Shown here: piece by piece, positions 1 to 8,275 of the stretch | Layout: each line of letters opens with the position of its first letter | How positions within the stretch are numbered: the stretch's first letter is position 1 | From: Acidiphilium acidophilum | Lineage (GTDB): Bacteria; Pseudomonadota; Alphaproteobacteria; Acetobacterales; Acetobacteraceae | Assembly: GCF_033842475.1 (NCBI RefSeq) | Contig: NZ_JAWXYB010000018.1 | Location: 2,587,501 to 2,651,500, forward strand | Direction: 5' to 3' | Length of the DNA stretch: 64,000 bases | Made by a program: the position numbers and the translations under genes | Notes under the pieces: generated by a model | What the model was told of the DNA's origin: nothing | The model's input: only the letters and a program-made list of their open reading frames with translations | Database searches by the model: none

Positions 1-177
1 CATCAGAACCAATCAATGAAACCAGATCCAAACCCAGCCACCAATCAACCCAAATCAACCACCACCATGCCCAAGCCTAAACCCAAACACAGCAATCACT
101 ACCAACCATACCACCAAGCCCTCTCAGACCCAGCAATCCAGCCAGCAGCCAAACGCCACCAACGTATCCCTTCCTAG
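1..177 (+). CDS. Possible 3' end of a low-complexity coding region (partial)
   Basis: Frame 1 is open from the window edge to a TAG at 175-177. It would encode about 58 residues rich in Pro, Asn, Gln, Lys, Thr and His. The DNA is strikingly poor in G and T on the plus strand and is far less GC-rich than the rest of the window. This could be the disordered C-terminal tail of a protein that begins outside the window, or simply non-coding skewed DNA. No domain is recognisable. From 178 to 300 I see no gene, only a weak 5-bp hairpin (CGGGA/TCCCG) near 209-227. Confidence 0.25.
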   Translation, partial: HQNQSMKPDPNPATNQPKSTTTMPKPKPKHSNHYQPYHQALSDPAIQPAAKRHQRIPS

Positions 178-300
178 CCTATTCACAAACCTCAAAGAAC
201 AAAACGACGGGACCTTTGATCCCGCCGAAAACTTTAGCATCAGCGAAAACATAAGACGCCGCCGCCGATGTGACTGATCTATTACAGCCAGCTTACGCCG

Positions 301-1269
301 TCAACCCCTTATTGCCCGCCAATCGTGAAACCAGCGAACAAAAAGCGGAATCCCCTGAGCAAGCGTGGTTTTGGGAGTGAAACCGGTCAGCGCGTTGAGG
401 GCTTGGATGTCCGCACATGTCTCGATCGGATCGGCGGCCGGCCGCGGCGTGTCGCGAATCAACGCGCGACACCCGAGTTCGGACTCCAGCAGAGCAACCA
501 GATCGATCACCAGCTCCGACCGGTGATTGCCGATGTTGAACAGACGATGCTCCCCCATCTCGGTCGCTGGCCGGTCGACAACGCCGAGCACGCCGGTCAC
601 GATATCCTCGATGAATGTGAAATCGCGCTTGAGTCGTCCCCCTTCATAAAGGGTGATCGGCCGCCTCTCCATCATGGCTTCGGCAAATCCGAAATATGCC
701 ATATCGGGGCGCCCCCATGGCCCGTAGACCGTAAAAAACCGCAGACCGGTCTGCCGCAACCCGTACAGATGACTATAAGCCACACTCATCATCTCATCGG
801 CCCGTTTAGTGGCCGCGTAGAGCGATTGCGGTAGGTCGGCGCGAGCCAACTCGCTGTAGGGCAAGGCGGATCCCGCACCATAAACCGACGAGGAACTGGC
901 ATAAATCAGATGTTCGAGCCGCGGAGCATGCCGCGCTACCTCCAGCACCGACAAATGCCCGGTCAGGTTTGAGGCCGCGTAAGCGAACGGATTGTCGATC
1001 GAGTAACGAACCCCCGCCTGTGCCGCCAGATGCACAATAACCTCGGAGGTCGCCGCCACTTCACCCAGCGCGACGTGGTCGGTGATGTCGATCGCCCGGA
1101 ATGCGAAGCGCGGGGAGGACTGCAGCTGGGCCAGCCGGGCCTGCTTAAGCCGCACATCGTAATAATCGTTGCAATTATCGACGCCTACCACGAAGTCACC
1201 CCGCGCCAGCAAAGCTCGGGCGACATGGAAGCCGATAAAGCCGGCAACGCCGGTGATCAGAATATTCAT
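301..1269 (-). CDS. UDP-glucuronate 4-epimerase family NAD-dependent epimerase
   Basis: A 322-aa extended short-chain dehydrogenase that should interconvert UDP-glucuronate and UDP-galacturonate for surface polysaccharide or LPS. The NAD-binding GVAGFIG motif is at residues 7-13. The HLAAQAGVRYS block, the Ser cluster SSSSVYG, the catalytic YAATK and the GLRFFTVYGPWGRPDMA signature are those of the CapI/LpsL group. I chose the ATG at 1269 because the fold begins there and because it overlaps the upstream TGA as ATGA (1266-1269). The longer open frame upstream is the other gene read out of frame. It is translationally coupled to the sugar-phosphate isomerase gene, which suggests a role in cell-surface sugars. 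Exact substrate is inferred from family only. Confidence 0.85.
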   Translation of the reverse strand: MNILITGVAGFIGFHVARALLARGDFVVGVDNCNDYYDVRLKQARLAQLQSSPRFAFRAIDITDHVALGEVAATSEVIVHLAAQAGVRYSIDNPFAYAASNLTGHLSVLEVARHAPRLEHLIYASSSSVYGAGSALPYSELARADLPQSLYAATKRADEMMSVAYSHLYGLRQTGLRFFTVYGPWGRPDMAYFGFAEAMMERRPITLYEGGRLKRDFTFIEDIVTGVLGVVDRPATEMGEHRLFNIGNHRSELVIDLVALLESELGCRALIRDTPRPAADPIETCADIQALNALTGFTPKTTLAQGIPLFVRWFHDWRAIRG

Positions 1270-1877
1270 CCGCCCGACCCGGTCAGACGATCTTCCAGCA
1301 ATTCGAGAATAATATGGCCGAGGGTGATATGGCATTCCTGAATGCGCATCGTCTCGTCATCGGGCACCACGATCATCCGGTCGCACAGCGCAGCCGCCGC
1401 GCCACCATCGCCGCCGAGCAGCCCGACCGTGCTGATCTGCATTGTCCGCGCTACCTCCAACGCCCGGATCACCGAAGGCGACCGACCGGAGGTGGTGATC
1501 CCGAACAACACATCACCCGCTGACCCCAATCCCGAAAGGGGACGCGCGAACACTTCCTCGAACCCGAAATCATTTCCCGCAGCGGTCAGCACTGCCGGAT
1601 CGAGCGTCAAGGCAATCGCCGGCCACGAATTCCGGGCAACCGAGCCGCGTAACCGTATCAACAACTCGGTCGCGAGATGCTGGGAATCCGCGGCCGACCC
1701 GCCATTGCCGCAGAACAACAACTTGTGCCCATGACGCAAAGCGGTCTCGCAGAGATCGACGATCGCGATGATTGCGCCGGAATCACGCCCCAGTTCGCGT
1801 TTCAGCGCCGCCGACCGGTCGAGCGACCGGGCGATATGCGCCGCCTCGGCCGCTTCACTGCGCAATCCATCCTCCAT
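1266..1877 (-). CDS. gmhA: SIS-domain phosphoheptose isomerase (GmhA-like)
   Basis: About 203 aa with a single SIS domain. The phosphosugar-binding CGNGGSAADSQH loop is followed by the TTSGRSPSV motif, and the C-terminal QECHITLGH helix is typical of sedoheptulose-7-phosphate isomerase, the first step of ADP-heptose synthesis for LPS core. The start is uncertain. ATG 1877 lacks a clear Shine-Dalgarno sequence, GTG 1895 is possible, and a TTG at 1865 sits 5 nt after GGAGG. The gene overlaps the end of the upstream dehydrogenase by about 20 bases, and its TGA overlaps the next ATG, so the three genes look like one operon. Confidence 0.8.
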   Translation of the reverse strand: MEDGLRSEAAEAAHIARSLDRSAALKRELGRDSGAIIAIVDLCETALRHGHKLLFCGNGGSAADSQHLATELLIRLRGSVARNSWPAIALTLDPAVLTAAGNDFGFEEVFARPLSGLGSAGDVLFGITTSGRSPSVIRALEVARTMQISTVGLLGGDGGAAAALCDRMIVVPDDETMRIQECHITLGHIILELLEDRLTGSGG

Positions 1878-2640
1878 CGATCGACAATGCGTCACCGGTC
1901 ATGGTGTCGGCGGCATCCGAGCAGAGGAAAACGCAGAACGCACCGATCTTCTCGGGTGTGGTGAACGCCAGCATCGGTTGTTTTTCGGCCAGCAGCGCAG
2001 CCGACTCGGCGGCAACGCTGGTCCCGTTCGCAGCAGCACGTGCCGCGATCTGGGCTTCCACCAATGGCGTCAGAACCCAACCGGGACAGATCGCGTTCAC
2101 CGTGATCCCCTCATTCGCACATTCGATCGCGGCAACCTTGGTGGCGCCGATGACGCCGTGCTTGGCCGCGACATAAGCAATCTTTCCAGCACTGCCGACC
2201 AGGCCATGGGCCGATGCGATGTTGATCACCCTGCCCCACCGCCGCCGTTTCATCGCCGGCAAGGCGAATTTCATCCCATGAAACACGGCGGAAAGATTGA
2301 GGGCGATGATCGCGCTCCAGCGCTCCTCGGGAAACGATTCGATCGGCGCGACATGCTGAATGCCGGCATTATTCACCAGAATATCGAGCGAACCGAATTC
2401 TGTTTCGCAAAACTCGACCAGTTCGGCGACAGCCGCCGCCTGCGAGACGTCGGCAGCATGATACCGCACCCGACCACCCGCAATTGCCGCAAGCTCGCCA
2501 CGCACTCGTTCGATTTCGGCGGCATCGCCAAACCCGTTCAGCACCACGGATGCTCCCGCCTGCGCCAGCGATCTCGCAATGCCAAGCCCGATCCCGCTGG
2601 TCGAGCCTGTCACCAAGGCAACTTTTCCGGTCAAACTCAC
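1855..2640 (-). CDS. bdhA: D-3-hydroxybutyrate dehydrogenase (SDR family)
   Basis: A 261-aa classical short-chain dehydrogenase that oxidises D-3-hydroxybutyrate to acetoacetate, linking polyhydroxybutyrate or ketone-body use to central metabolism. The TGSTSGIGLGIA cofactor loop is near residues 11-22, NNAG follows, the catalytic Ser is in INIASAHGLVGS and the YVAAK motif is present. The GWVLTPLVEAQI and EKQP segments resemble 3-hydroxybutyrate dehydrogenases rather than FabG. The start is GTG 2640, 7 nt after AAGGGG. It is the first gene of the leftward bdhA-gmhA-epimerase set. A transcription terminator lies just upstream (2724-2759), so its promoter should be in 2641-2723. Confidence 0.85.
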   Translation of the reverse strand: MSLTGKVALVTGSTSGIGLGIARSLAQAGASVVLNGFGDAAEIERVRGELAAIAGGRVRYHAADVSQAAAVAELVEFCETEFGSLDILVNNAGIQHVAPIESFPEERWSAIIALNLSAVFHGMKFALPAMKRRRWGRVINIASAHGLVGSAGKIAYVAAKHGVIGATKVAAIECANEGITVNAICPGWVLTPLVEAQIAARAAANGTSVAAESAALLAEKQPMLAFTTPEKIGAFCVFLCSDAADTMTGDALSIDGGWIAQ

Positions 2641-2723
2641 GTCGGTACCCCTTCAGGTTCAACCGCCGTTCTGAGCCAAGCTCCGCCTGCCATCAAGCCG
2701 GCAAACCGCAGGACAACCATAAG

Positions 2724-2759
2724 AAAAAAGAGCCAGCGACCTTAATTGATCGCTGGCTC
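2724..2759 (-). terminator. Rho-independent terminator upstream of bdhA
   Basis: A perfect 10-bp stem (2730-2739 with 2750-2759, GAGCCAGCGA arm) with a 10-nt loop is followed on the minus strand by six T residues. It ends a transcript arriving from the right. Today the next feature on that side is the IS element; before insertion it was the 77-codon frame described at 2824-4418. Confidence 0.8.
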
Positions 2760-2885
2760 CACGTGGCTGCGGGGGTGGGGGAATCCCGCGCCAGTCAGAC
2801 AACGCCCTGATGTTACGGCATCACTACGCGGCGTCGCGTCTGATCCGTTGCTCCGAGATCAACCGATGAAGACTGCAATGCGCTG

Positions 2886-2893
2886 CTCCCCAT
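2886..2893. repeat. Target-site duplication, left copy
   Basis: CTCCCCAT directly adjoins the left end of the IS256 element and is repeated exactly at 4247-4254 next to the right end. Confidence 0.8.
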
Positions 2894-2941
2894 GGTGGTG
2901 TAACCTGACGTCTGGAAATTCATTTTGGGTTGGGAGTTGGT

Positions 2942-2971
2942 GCCCTTGCCGGGGCATGCCCCGGCAAGGGC
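2942..2971. repeat. 30-bp perfect palindrome in the IS left end
   Basis: Positions 2942-2956 are the exact reverse complement of 2957-2971 (arm GCCCTTGCCGGGGCA). It lies between the left inverted repeat and the transposase start at 3024. In RNA read through from outside it would form a very stable hairpin. That could terminate transcription or limit transposase translation, by analogy with other IS elements; this role is inferred. Confidence 0.8.
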
Positions 2972-3023
2972 TGTTCATTCTGGTATTCCATGCAGTTGTT
3001 CACACCAACATGGAGACCGATGA

Positions 3024-4205
3024 ATGGACGCCAAAAAGGATACGATTATCGAGGCACTTTTGGAACATCTGATCGAAAACGGCGCAGGCGATATCGCCAC
3101 GGTATTTGCCAGGACCTTCGAACTCGCCATGCAGATCGAGCGCGAACGCTTCCTCCACGCCAGTCACTACGAGCGCAACCCCGATCGTCAGGGTTACGCC
3201 AATGGCTACAAGCCCAAGCGGATCGATACCCCGGCCGGGTCGATCACCGTCGATGTCCCCAAAACCGCCGGTCACGTGGGCGAACCCTTCTACCCACAGT
3301 CCCTCGAACGCGGCCGACGCTCGGTCCGCGCCGTCATGGTCGCCGTCGCCGAAATGTACATCAAAGGCGTCTCCACCCGCGACGTCGAGGCCGTCATGCG
3401 CGAATTCGGCATCGAAAGCCTCTCCTCCGCTCAGGTCAGCCGCGCCAGCAAGCTGCTCGATGACGAACTCGCCGCCTGGCGCACCCGACCCCTCGCCGAG
3501 ATCCGCTACCTCATCCTCGACGCCAGATATGAAAAAATGCGCGATAATGGCGTCGTCCGCGATGCCGCCGTGCTCTCGGCCATCGGCATCGGACCCGATG
3601 AACGCCGCCGTGTCCTCGGCGTCTCGGTCGCCCTTTCCGAGGCCGAAGTCCATTGGCGTGCCTTCCTCGAAAGCCTCCATCAGCGTGGCCTGCGAGGCGT
3701 CGAATTCATCGTCTCCGATGACCATGCCGGATTGCACGCCGCACGCCGCGCCGTCTTCGGCGCCGCACACTGGCAACGATGCCAGTTCCACCTCGCCCAA
3801 AACGCCATCCACCACGCCCCCAACCACGCCATCCGCAAACGCATCGGCGCAGAACTCCGGACCGTCTGGAACGCAAATTCCCTCGCCGCTGCCCAGATCG
3901 CTCTCACAACCCTCGTCAATGCCTATCGCGACACCGCACCAAAGCTCGCCGATTGGCTCGAACGAAATATCCCCGAAGGCCTCACCGTCTTCACACTGCC
4001 AGAACCCCACCAGCGCCGGCTTCGCACTTCCAACCCCATGGAACGCGGCATCCAGCAGGAACTCAAACGCCGCACCACCAAAATCAGGGTCTTCCCCAAC
4101 GAAGCCTCCCTCGAACGCCTCGTCAGCGCCGTCCTCGTCGAAATCGATGAAAAATGGGCCGCCGACACCAAGGGCTACATCAAGTGGGACTACCAGGATG
4201 CCTGA
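3024..4205 (+). CDS. IS256-family (mutator-type) transposase
   Basis: A 393-aa DDE transposase of normal family length. The N-terminal part carries the RNPDRQGYANGYKPKR segment. The acidic residues sit in the LDARYEKM, VSDDHAGL and NPMERGIQQELKRR blocks, the last being the diagnostic C-terminal E region. No frameshift or internal stop is visible, so the protein should be functional. The start ATG at 3024 follows the internal palindrome by about 50 bases. It is the only gene of the element. Confidence 0.95.
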   Translation: MDAKKDTIIEALLEHLIENGAGDIATVFARTFELAMQIERERFLHASHYERNPDRQGYANGYKPKRIDTPAGSITVDVPKTAGHVGEPFYPQSLERGRRSVRAVMVAVAEMYIKGVSTRDVEAVMREFGIESLSSAQVSRASKLLDDELAAWRTRPLAEIRYLILDARYEKMRDNGVVRDAAVLSAIGIGPDERRRVLGVSVALSEAEVHWRAFLESLHQRGLRGVEFIVSDDHAGLHAARRAVFGAAHWQRCQFHLAQNAIHHAPNHAIRKRIGAELRTVWNANSLAAAQIALTTLVNAYRDTAPKLADWLERNIPEGLTVFTLPEPHQRRLRTSNPMERGIQQELKRRTTKIRVFPNEASLERLVSAVLVEIDEKWAADTKGYIKWDYQDA

Positions 4206-4246
4206 CCCCCGCTCGCCCTATTTTCCAGACATCAGGTTGCTCAATC

Positions 4247-4254
4247 CTCCCCAT
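4247..4254. repeat. Target-site duplication, right copy
   Basis: CTCCCCAT directly adjoins the right end of the IS256 element and is an exact copy of 2886-2893. Confidence 0.8.
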
Positions 4255-4448
4255 CGGTCCGCCCCGGAAAATTCATCGCTACCGGCGGGCATCATTCTAC
4301 CCGCAACTTTACCAAGATCCGGTTTACAAACCCCATAATCATCAGACACGCGATGATACTGAGTAGACCCTGCAAGCCGAACAATGGTCCCGTCGCTTGC
4401 TAAAACGGTGCGAACCATCCTTCAGATGCAGCATTACAAAATAAATTT

Positions 4449-4466
4449 ATTCACGACATCGTGAAT
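4449..4466 (-). terminator. Hairpin downstream of rsgA
   Basis: ATTCACGA and TCGTGAAT form an 8-bp stem with a 2-base spacer eight bases beyond the rsgA stop. On the minus strand it is followed by an A/T-rich run. It is probably a modest rho-independent terminator for rsgA. From 4255 to 4448 I see nothing else apart from the interrupted frame. Confidence 0.5.
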
Positions 4467-4473
4467 ACCCGGC

Positions 4474-5535
4474 TCAGGAAATCGGTCGCCGTCGATTGGC
4501 ACGGGTCTGCTCCCGCCACTGCCGCTTCACCGCCGCTTCCGCGCGCTTGTCGCCGCGTCGCTCAAGATAGGCCATTTCGCGATTGAGTTTGACGTAGTCA
4601 GCCAGTCGCCGCGCTTCGATCCTGCCATCCTCGATCGCCTCGCGCACGGCACAGCCGGGCTCCGCCTCATGCCGACAATCGGAAAAGCGGCACTGTGCTG
4701 CGAGTACCGTGATGTCGGTGAACGCATCGTCCAGCCCTTCCGGCTGCCACTGCGTGATCGCGCGGATCCCCGGCGTATCGAGGATCATGCCTCCACCATC
4801 GAGCAGGAACAGATCGCGGCTGGTGGTGGTGTGACGACCGCGACCATTATCATCCGTGATCGACGTCGCCTGACGCTCATACCCCAGCAGGCGATTGACC
4901 AGGCTCGATTTCCCGACACCGGACGATCCAACCAGAAGCGCCGTCTGCCCCGGCCCGATCAGCGCCCGAAGCGCGGGAATGCCCTCGCCCGTCCGGTTCG
5001 AAACCTGATGGACAGCGACCCCCGGAGCTTCCAACGCGAGTTGCACGATCATCGGCGCGGCCAGACCCAGATCGGTCTTGGTCACCACGATCAAAGGCAC
5101 CGCACCGGACCCGAATGCCGCGCCGAGCAGACGTTCGAGCCGCCTGACCGAGAAATCCGCATCAGCCCCGGTCACGATGAACACGTAGTCGATGTTGGCC
5201 GCAATGATCTGTTCGCCCCGCGCGACGTCGTGCCGGGTCAGATCACCGACGGCACGGGCGAATTTGGTGCGGCGCGGCAGGATCGCGTCGATCGTGGCGG
5301 CACCGGCCTCGATCCGGGCAATCACGAAGTCACCCACGACCGGCAGGCCATAACCCGCATCGTGATGATGCATGCGACCGGCGCACTGGGCACGCAGCGT
5401 GGCCCCGGTGCATGCGAGTTCGTAATGCCCGCGATGATGAGCGATGATCCGGCCGGCAATCTGGCCAGGTTCGGCGGTTTCGGCAAAGGCACGGGCGAGC
5501 GCGGGGCTCCATCCCAGATGGTCGATATCGTCCAT
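4474..5535 (-). CDS. rsgA: Ribosome small subunit-dependent GTPase RsgA
   Basis: A 353-aa circularly permuted GTPase that acts late in 30S subunit maturation. An N-terminal OB-fold region is followed by the permuted G motifs: TKTDL (G4), then the P-loop GSSGVGKSSLVN, then DTPGI (G3). The C-terminal zinc site QCRFSDCRHEAEPGC has the expected Cys/His spacing. I start at ATG 5535 (MDDIDHLG); the 36 upstream residues of the longer frame are not typical of the family. It has its own unit, with a hairpin behind the stop and the channel gene upstream on the same strand about 180 bp away. Confidence 0.9.
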   Translation of the reverse strand: MDDIDHLGWSPALARAFAETAEPGQIAGRIIAHHRGHYELACTGATLRAQCAGRMHHHDAGYGLPVVGDFVIARIEAGAATIDAILPRRTKFARAVGDLTRHDVARGEQIIAANIDYVFIVTGADADFSVRRLERLLGAAFGSGAVPLIVVTKTDLGLAAPMIVQLALEAPGVAVHQVSNRTGEGIPALRALIGPGQTALLVGSSGVGKSSLVNRLLGYERQATSITDDNGRGRHTTTSRDLFLLDGGGMILDTPGIRAITQWQPEGLDDAFTDITVLAAQCRFSDCRHEAEPGCAVREAIEDGRIEARRLADYVKLNREMAYLERRGDKRAEAAVKRQWREQTRANRRRPIS

Positions 5536-5717
5536 GACGATCAGGCTCCGTGTGCTGGAAGTCGCAATCGGGCCTGATGATCCGGGAAGGTGCTCGTCAG
5601 GCGCGGGGCGAATTGGCGCGATTTGCGCCGGGGCGATCCACAATGACTGTCATGATGCCCTCCTTCTGACCGAGTGCCCTGGCTCTTCAGTGGACCATTG
5701 GGGCCGATCTGTCGAGG

Positions 5718-6545
5718 TCATTCTTCAATCTCGTGGAATTTCGTGTAGTCGATGGCAAAACTGCCGTCGGGGGCGCGGTCGAAGATATCCGCGAACCGGC
5801 TGCCAAACTTGATATCGCTGAAATTATAGATGTGACGGGCGGCAACCGTGGATAAAAGCGTATCGTCGAGGCCGGTGAGCACACAAATGAACACCCAGTG
5901 CGCCGCCGCGAGATCGTCGGCGGCGAGTCCGTGAAGCGGGCTGGTTTCGGTGATCCGATGCATCACCGACCATGAAAGAGCGAGCGCCGGTGTGCGGGTG
6001 CGGACCAGATCGAGGTCGATCAGGCGCCGCGTATTCCCGCCTTCGGGCTCGACTTCATCGCGCAGGATCGAAATCGTCATTTCCGCATTGGTCAGCGCGT
6101 TGCGCCGCCGGTTGGCCACCCGGAAGGAAAGGGTCGGAACCCCGCCGATCTCGTGGATCACCGCAAGTCGGGAAAACATGACGCGCGCCTGTGGACGCGA
6201 GAGGCGGGCGAAGAGCAGGCCGGTGGCAAGGGCGGTCGACAGCAGACCGATGATGATCTCGACGCTGGCAACCGAATTGGCGAGCACCGTCTTGGGGTAG
6301 AGCACACCGTAACCGGTCGTCGAAAACGTCTGCACCGAGAAGAATACCGCGTCGCCGTAATCACCGGGACGCGCCCCGCCGATACCGCCGATCAGCCAGT
6401 AGACCGTCCCGAACGCCAGGTTCATCAGCGCGATGCCGAGCGCCATCAGCCCGAGCAGTGCGATCACCCGCATCGTCATCAGCGCGTAGAACAGATCGGA
6501 CAACCCGAGCCGCGCCAGACCGCGCCGCTCGATCCGCCGCAGCAT
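5718..6545 (-). CDS. KirBac-type inward-rectifier potassium channel
   Basis: About 275 aa. Two transmembrane helices (about residues 26-52 and 88-112) flank a pore loop with the potassium filter TTGYG at residues 76-80. A cytoplasmic immunoglobulin-like Kir domain follows, with the DxxRxxTPAL..SWSVMH region. The amphipathic slide helix before TM1 is present (LGLSDLFYALMTM). The N-terminus is short; in-frame coding continues upstream of ATG 6545 toward ftsZ, but no ATG or GTG is available there. It lies 56 bp beyond the ftsZ stop on the same strand, so it may be transcribed from the dcw operon. Its physiological role here is unknown. Confidence 0.85.
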   Translation of the reverse strand: MLRRIERRGLARLGLSDLFYALMTMRVIALLGLMALGIALMNLAFGTVYWLIGGIGGARPGDYGDAVFFSVQTFSTTGYGVLYPKTVLANSVASVEIIIGLLSTALATGLLFARLSRPQARVMFSRLAVIHEIGGVPTLSFRVANRRRNALTNAEMTISILRDEVEPEGGNTRRLIDLDLVRTRTPALALSWSVMHRITETSPLHGLAADDLAAAHWVFICVLTGLDDTLLSTVAARHIYNFSDIKFGSRFADIFDRAPDGSFAIDYTKFHEIEE

Positions 6546-6601
6546 TTCCGCCGAGAACGGCGCCGGCGGGTTACGCCGACGCCTTCGGTTCGTGCGGGTG
6601 G

Positions 6602-8209
6602 TCAGGACTGCTGGCGACGGAGGAACGCAGGAATATCGATCCCGATCTCCTCGTTATGCGCGAGGCGCACGGCCGGGCGCGGCTCGCCCTGCTGGATCGG
6701 TGCCGGTTGTGCATGCGGTGCCGGGGCTGCGTATTGCGCGGGGGCGGCCTGGGGAGCAGGTGCCTGATAGTGTTGGGGTGCCGCCTCCTGCGGCATCGCA
6801 TAGGTCTGCGCCTGGGCTTCCGGACGCTGATATTCATTCGCCATCGGCTGCGGTGCGACCGCACCTCGGAACCCATTGGTCATCCGGCTGAACAGGCTCG
6901 CCTTGCGCGCCGGCTCGGCCGGGTTGCGCGGTGCGTCGCGATAGGCGGCGGGCGCGGAAATCGGGGCGCGCATCGGCGGCTCGGCCTGAGGCATCGCCTG
7001 GGTCATCGTCTGCGGCTGGGACGCATGGGCCGCAAACTGCGGTGCCTGGGGCTGCATCGGCTGCGGCTGATGATGCTGCGGCTGCGGCTGCGAATGCGGG
7101 GACATCGGCTGAGCCGGTACCACGTTCAGAACCGGCGGCTGATGGGTCGCACCGGCATGGGTCGTCGCAACCGCATCGGCCATCATGCCGCCGCCGCCCA
7201 TCGCCACGAGTTTCGGCCGTTCCGACTGCGCCGGTGCGGCTGAATCGATCCCGGTCGCCACGACGGAAATCCGCACCCGCCCGCCGAGATTTTCATCGAG
7301 CGCCATGCCGACCATGATGTTGGCGTCCTCATCCACTTCCTCGCGAATGCGGTTGGCCGCCTGGTCGAGTTCGAACAAGGTCAGGTCCGAACCGCCGGTG
7401 ATGTTGATCAGCAGCCCGCGCGCACCCTTCATATTGGTATCTTCGAGCAGCGGGTTGGAAATCGCGGCCTCGGCGGCGCGGATCGCGCGATCCTCGCCCT
7501 CGGCCTCGCCGGTGCCCATCATCGCCTTGCCCATTTCCGACATCACCGAACGAATATCGGCGTAGTCGAGATTGACCATGCCCGGCACCACCATCAGGTC
7601 GGTCACGCCGCGCACACCCATGTAGAGCACATGGTCGGCCATCTCGAAGGCTTCCTTCCAGCCGGTGCGCTCGTTCGCCACCTTGAACAGGTTCTGGTTC
7701 GGAATGACGATCAGGGTATCGACGTAGTTCTGCAGCTCGGTGATGCCCTCATCGGCCGATTTCAGCCGCCGCCGCCCCTCGAACGAGAACGGCTTGGTCA
7801 CGACGCCGACCGTCAGAATCCCGCGCTCCCGCGCCATCCGCGCGATCACCGGCGCGGCCCCGGTTCCGGTGCCCCCACCCATGCCGGCGGTGATGAACAC
7901 CATGTGCGCGCCATCGAGATGGCGGGCGAGATCCTCGGCGGCTTCCTCGGCGGAGGCCTTGCCCACTTCGGGCCGGCCCCCCGCGCCGTTGCCCTGGGTG
8001 ATGTGCGGCCCGAGCTGAATGCGCCGTTCCGCGCGCGAGAGAAGCAGCTGCTGCGCATCGGTATTCGCGACCACGAAATCGACGCCCGGCAGATTCAGCG
8101 CGATCATGTTGTTGACCGCATTGGTCCCGCCGCCGCCGACACCGATCACCGTGATCCGGGGGGTGAAATCGGTGTGGCTGGTCTTCTGGATGGTGAGGTT
8201 GAGAGTCAT
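6602..8209 (-). CDS. ftsZ: Cell division protein FtsZ
   Basis: A 535-aa tubulin-like GTPase that polymerises into the division ring. The N-terminal globular domain carries [12 protein letters not shown], the tubulin signature [13 protein letters not shown] and the T7 region. Residues from about 330 form a long disordered linker very rich in Pro, Gln, Ala and Met. It ends in the conserved C-terminal peptide [14 protein letters not shown], which binds FtsA and other anchors. The linker makes it longer than E. coli FtsZ (383 aa), as is common in alphaproteobacteria. It is the last gene of the dcw cluster, 66 bp after ftsA. Confidence 0.97.
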   Translation of the reverse strand: MTLNLTIQKTSHTDFTPRITVIGVGGGGTNAVNNMIALNLPGVDFVVANTDAQQLLLSRAERRIQLGPHITQGNGAGGRPEVGKASAEEAAEDLARHLDGAHMVFITAGMGGGTGTGAAPVIARMARERGILTVGVVTKPFSFEGRRRLKSADEGITELQNYVDTLIVIPNQNLFKVANERTGWKEAFEMADHVLYMGVRGVTDLMVVPGMVNLDYADIRSVMSEMGKAMMGTGEAEGEDRAIRAAEAAISNPLLEDTNMKGARGLLINITGGSDLTLFELDQAANRIREEVDEDANIMVGMALDENLGGRVRISVVATGIDSAAPAQSERPKLVAMGGGGMMADAVATTHAGATHQPPVLNVVPAQPMSPHSQPQPQHHQPQPMQPQAPQFAAHASQPQTMTQAMPQAEPPMRAPISAPAAYRDAPRNPAEPARKASLFSRMTNGFRGAVAPQPMANEYQRPEAQAQTYAMPQEAAPQHYQAPAPQAAPAQYAAPAPHAQPAPIQQGEPRPAVRLAHNEEIGIDIPAFLRRQQS

Positions 8210-8275
8210 GGCTGCATCTCCTGGCAGGCGGGCGTTGAGCGTTTTGCGAAAAGGGGAGGGTTGGAGCGCGTCATC

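Larger units (their letters stand above)
2894..4246 (+). mobile_element. IS256-family insertion sequence, complete
   Basis: The element is 1353 bp and carries one transposase gene. The ends form an imperfect inverted repeat of about 25 bp: the core AACCTGAYGTCTGGAAA is at 2902-2918 and its complement at 4222-4238. It is flanked by an 8-bp direct repeat, CTCCCCAT, at 2886-2893 and 4247-4254. This matches the 8-9 bp target duplication of the IS256 family. Intact ends, duplication and gene suggest a recent, possibly still active insertion. Confidence 0.9.
2824..4418 (-). pseudogene. Small open frame interrupted by the IS256 element
   Basis: If the element (2894-4246) and one copy of the target duplication are removed, a minus-strand frame runs without stops from ATG 4418, through the insertion point, to TAG 2824-2826, giving 77 codons. 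The N-terminal 57 residues lie on the right flank. The C-terminal part, ending HRLISEQRIRRDAA, lies on the left flank. A rho-independent terminator follows about 65 nt downstream. I recognise no family and the frame may be chance, but frame plus terminator make a broken small gene plausible. Confidence 0.3.

Noticed and set aside
3000-4010. Long minus-strand open frame opposite the transposase
   Set aside because: It is a shadow of the IS256 transposase frame; the plus-strand product has all family motifs.
4255-4470. Possible two-piece tmRNA or other structured RNA right of the IS element
   Set aside because: I looked for a tag-peptide frame and tRNA-like ends on the minus strand and found neither.
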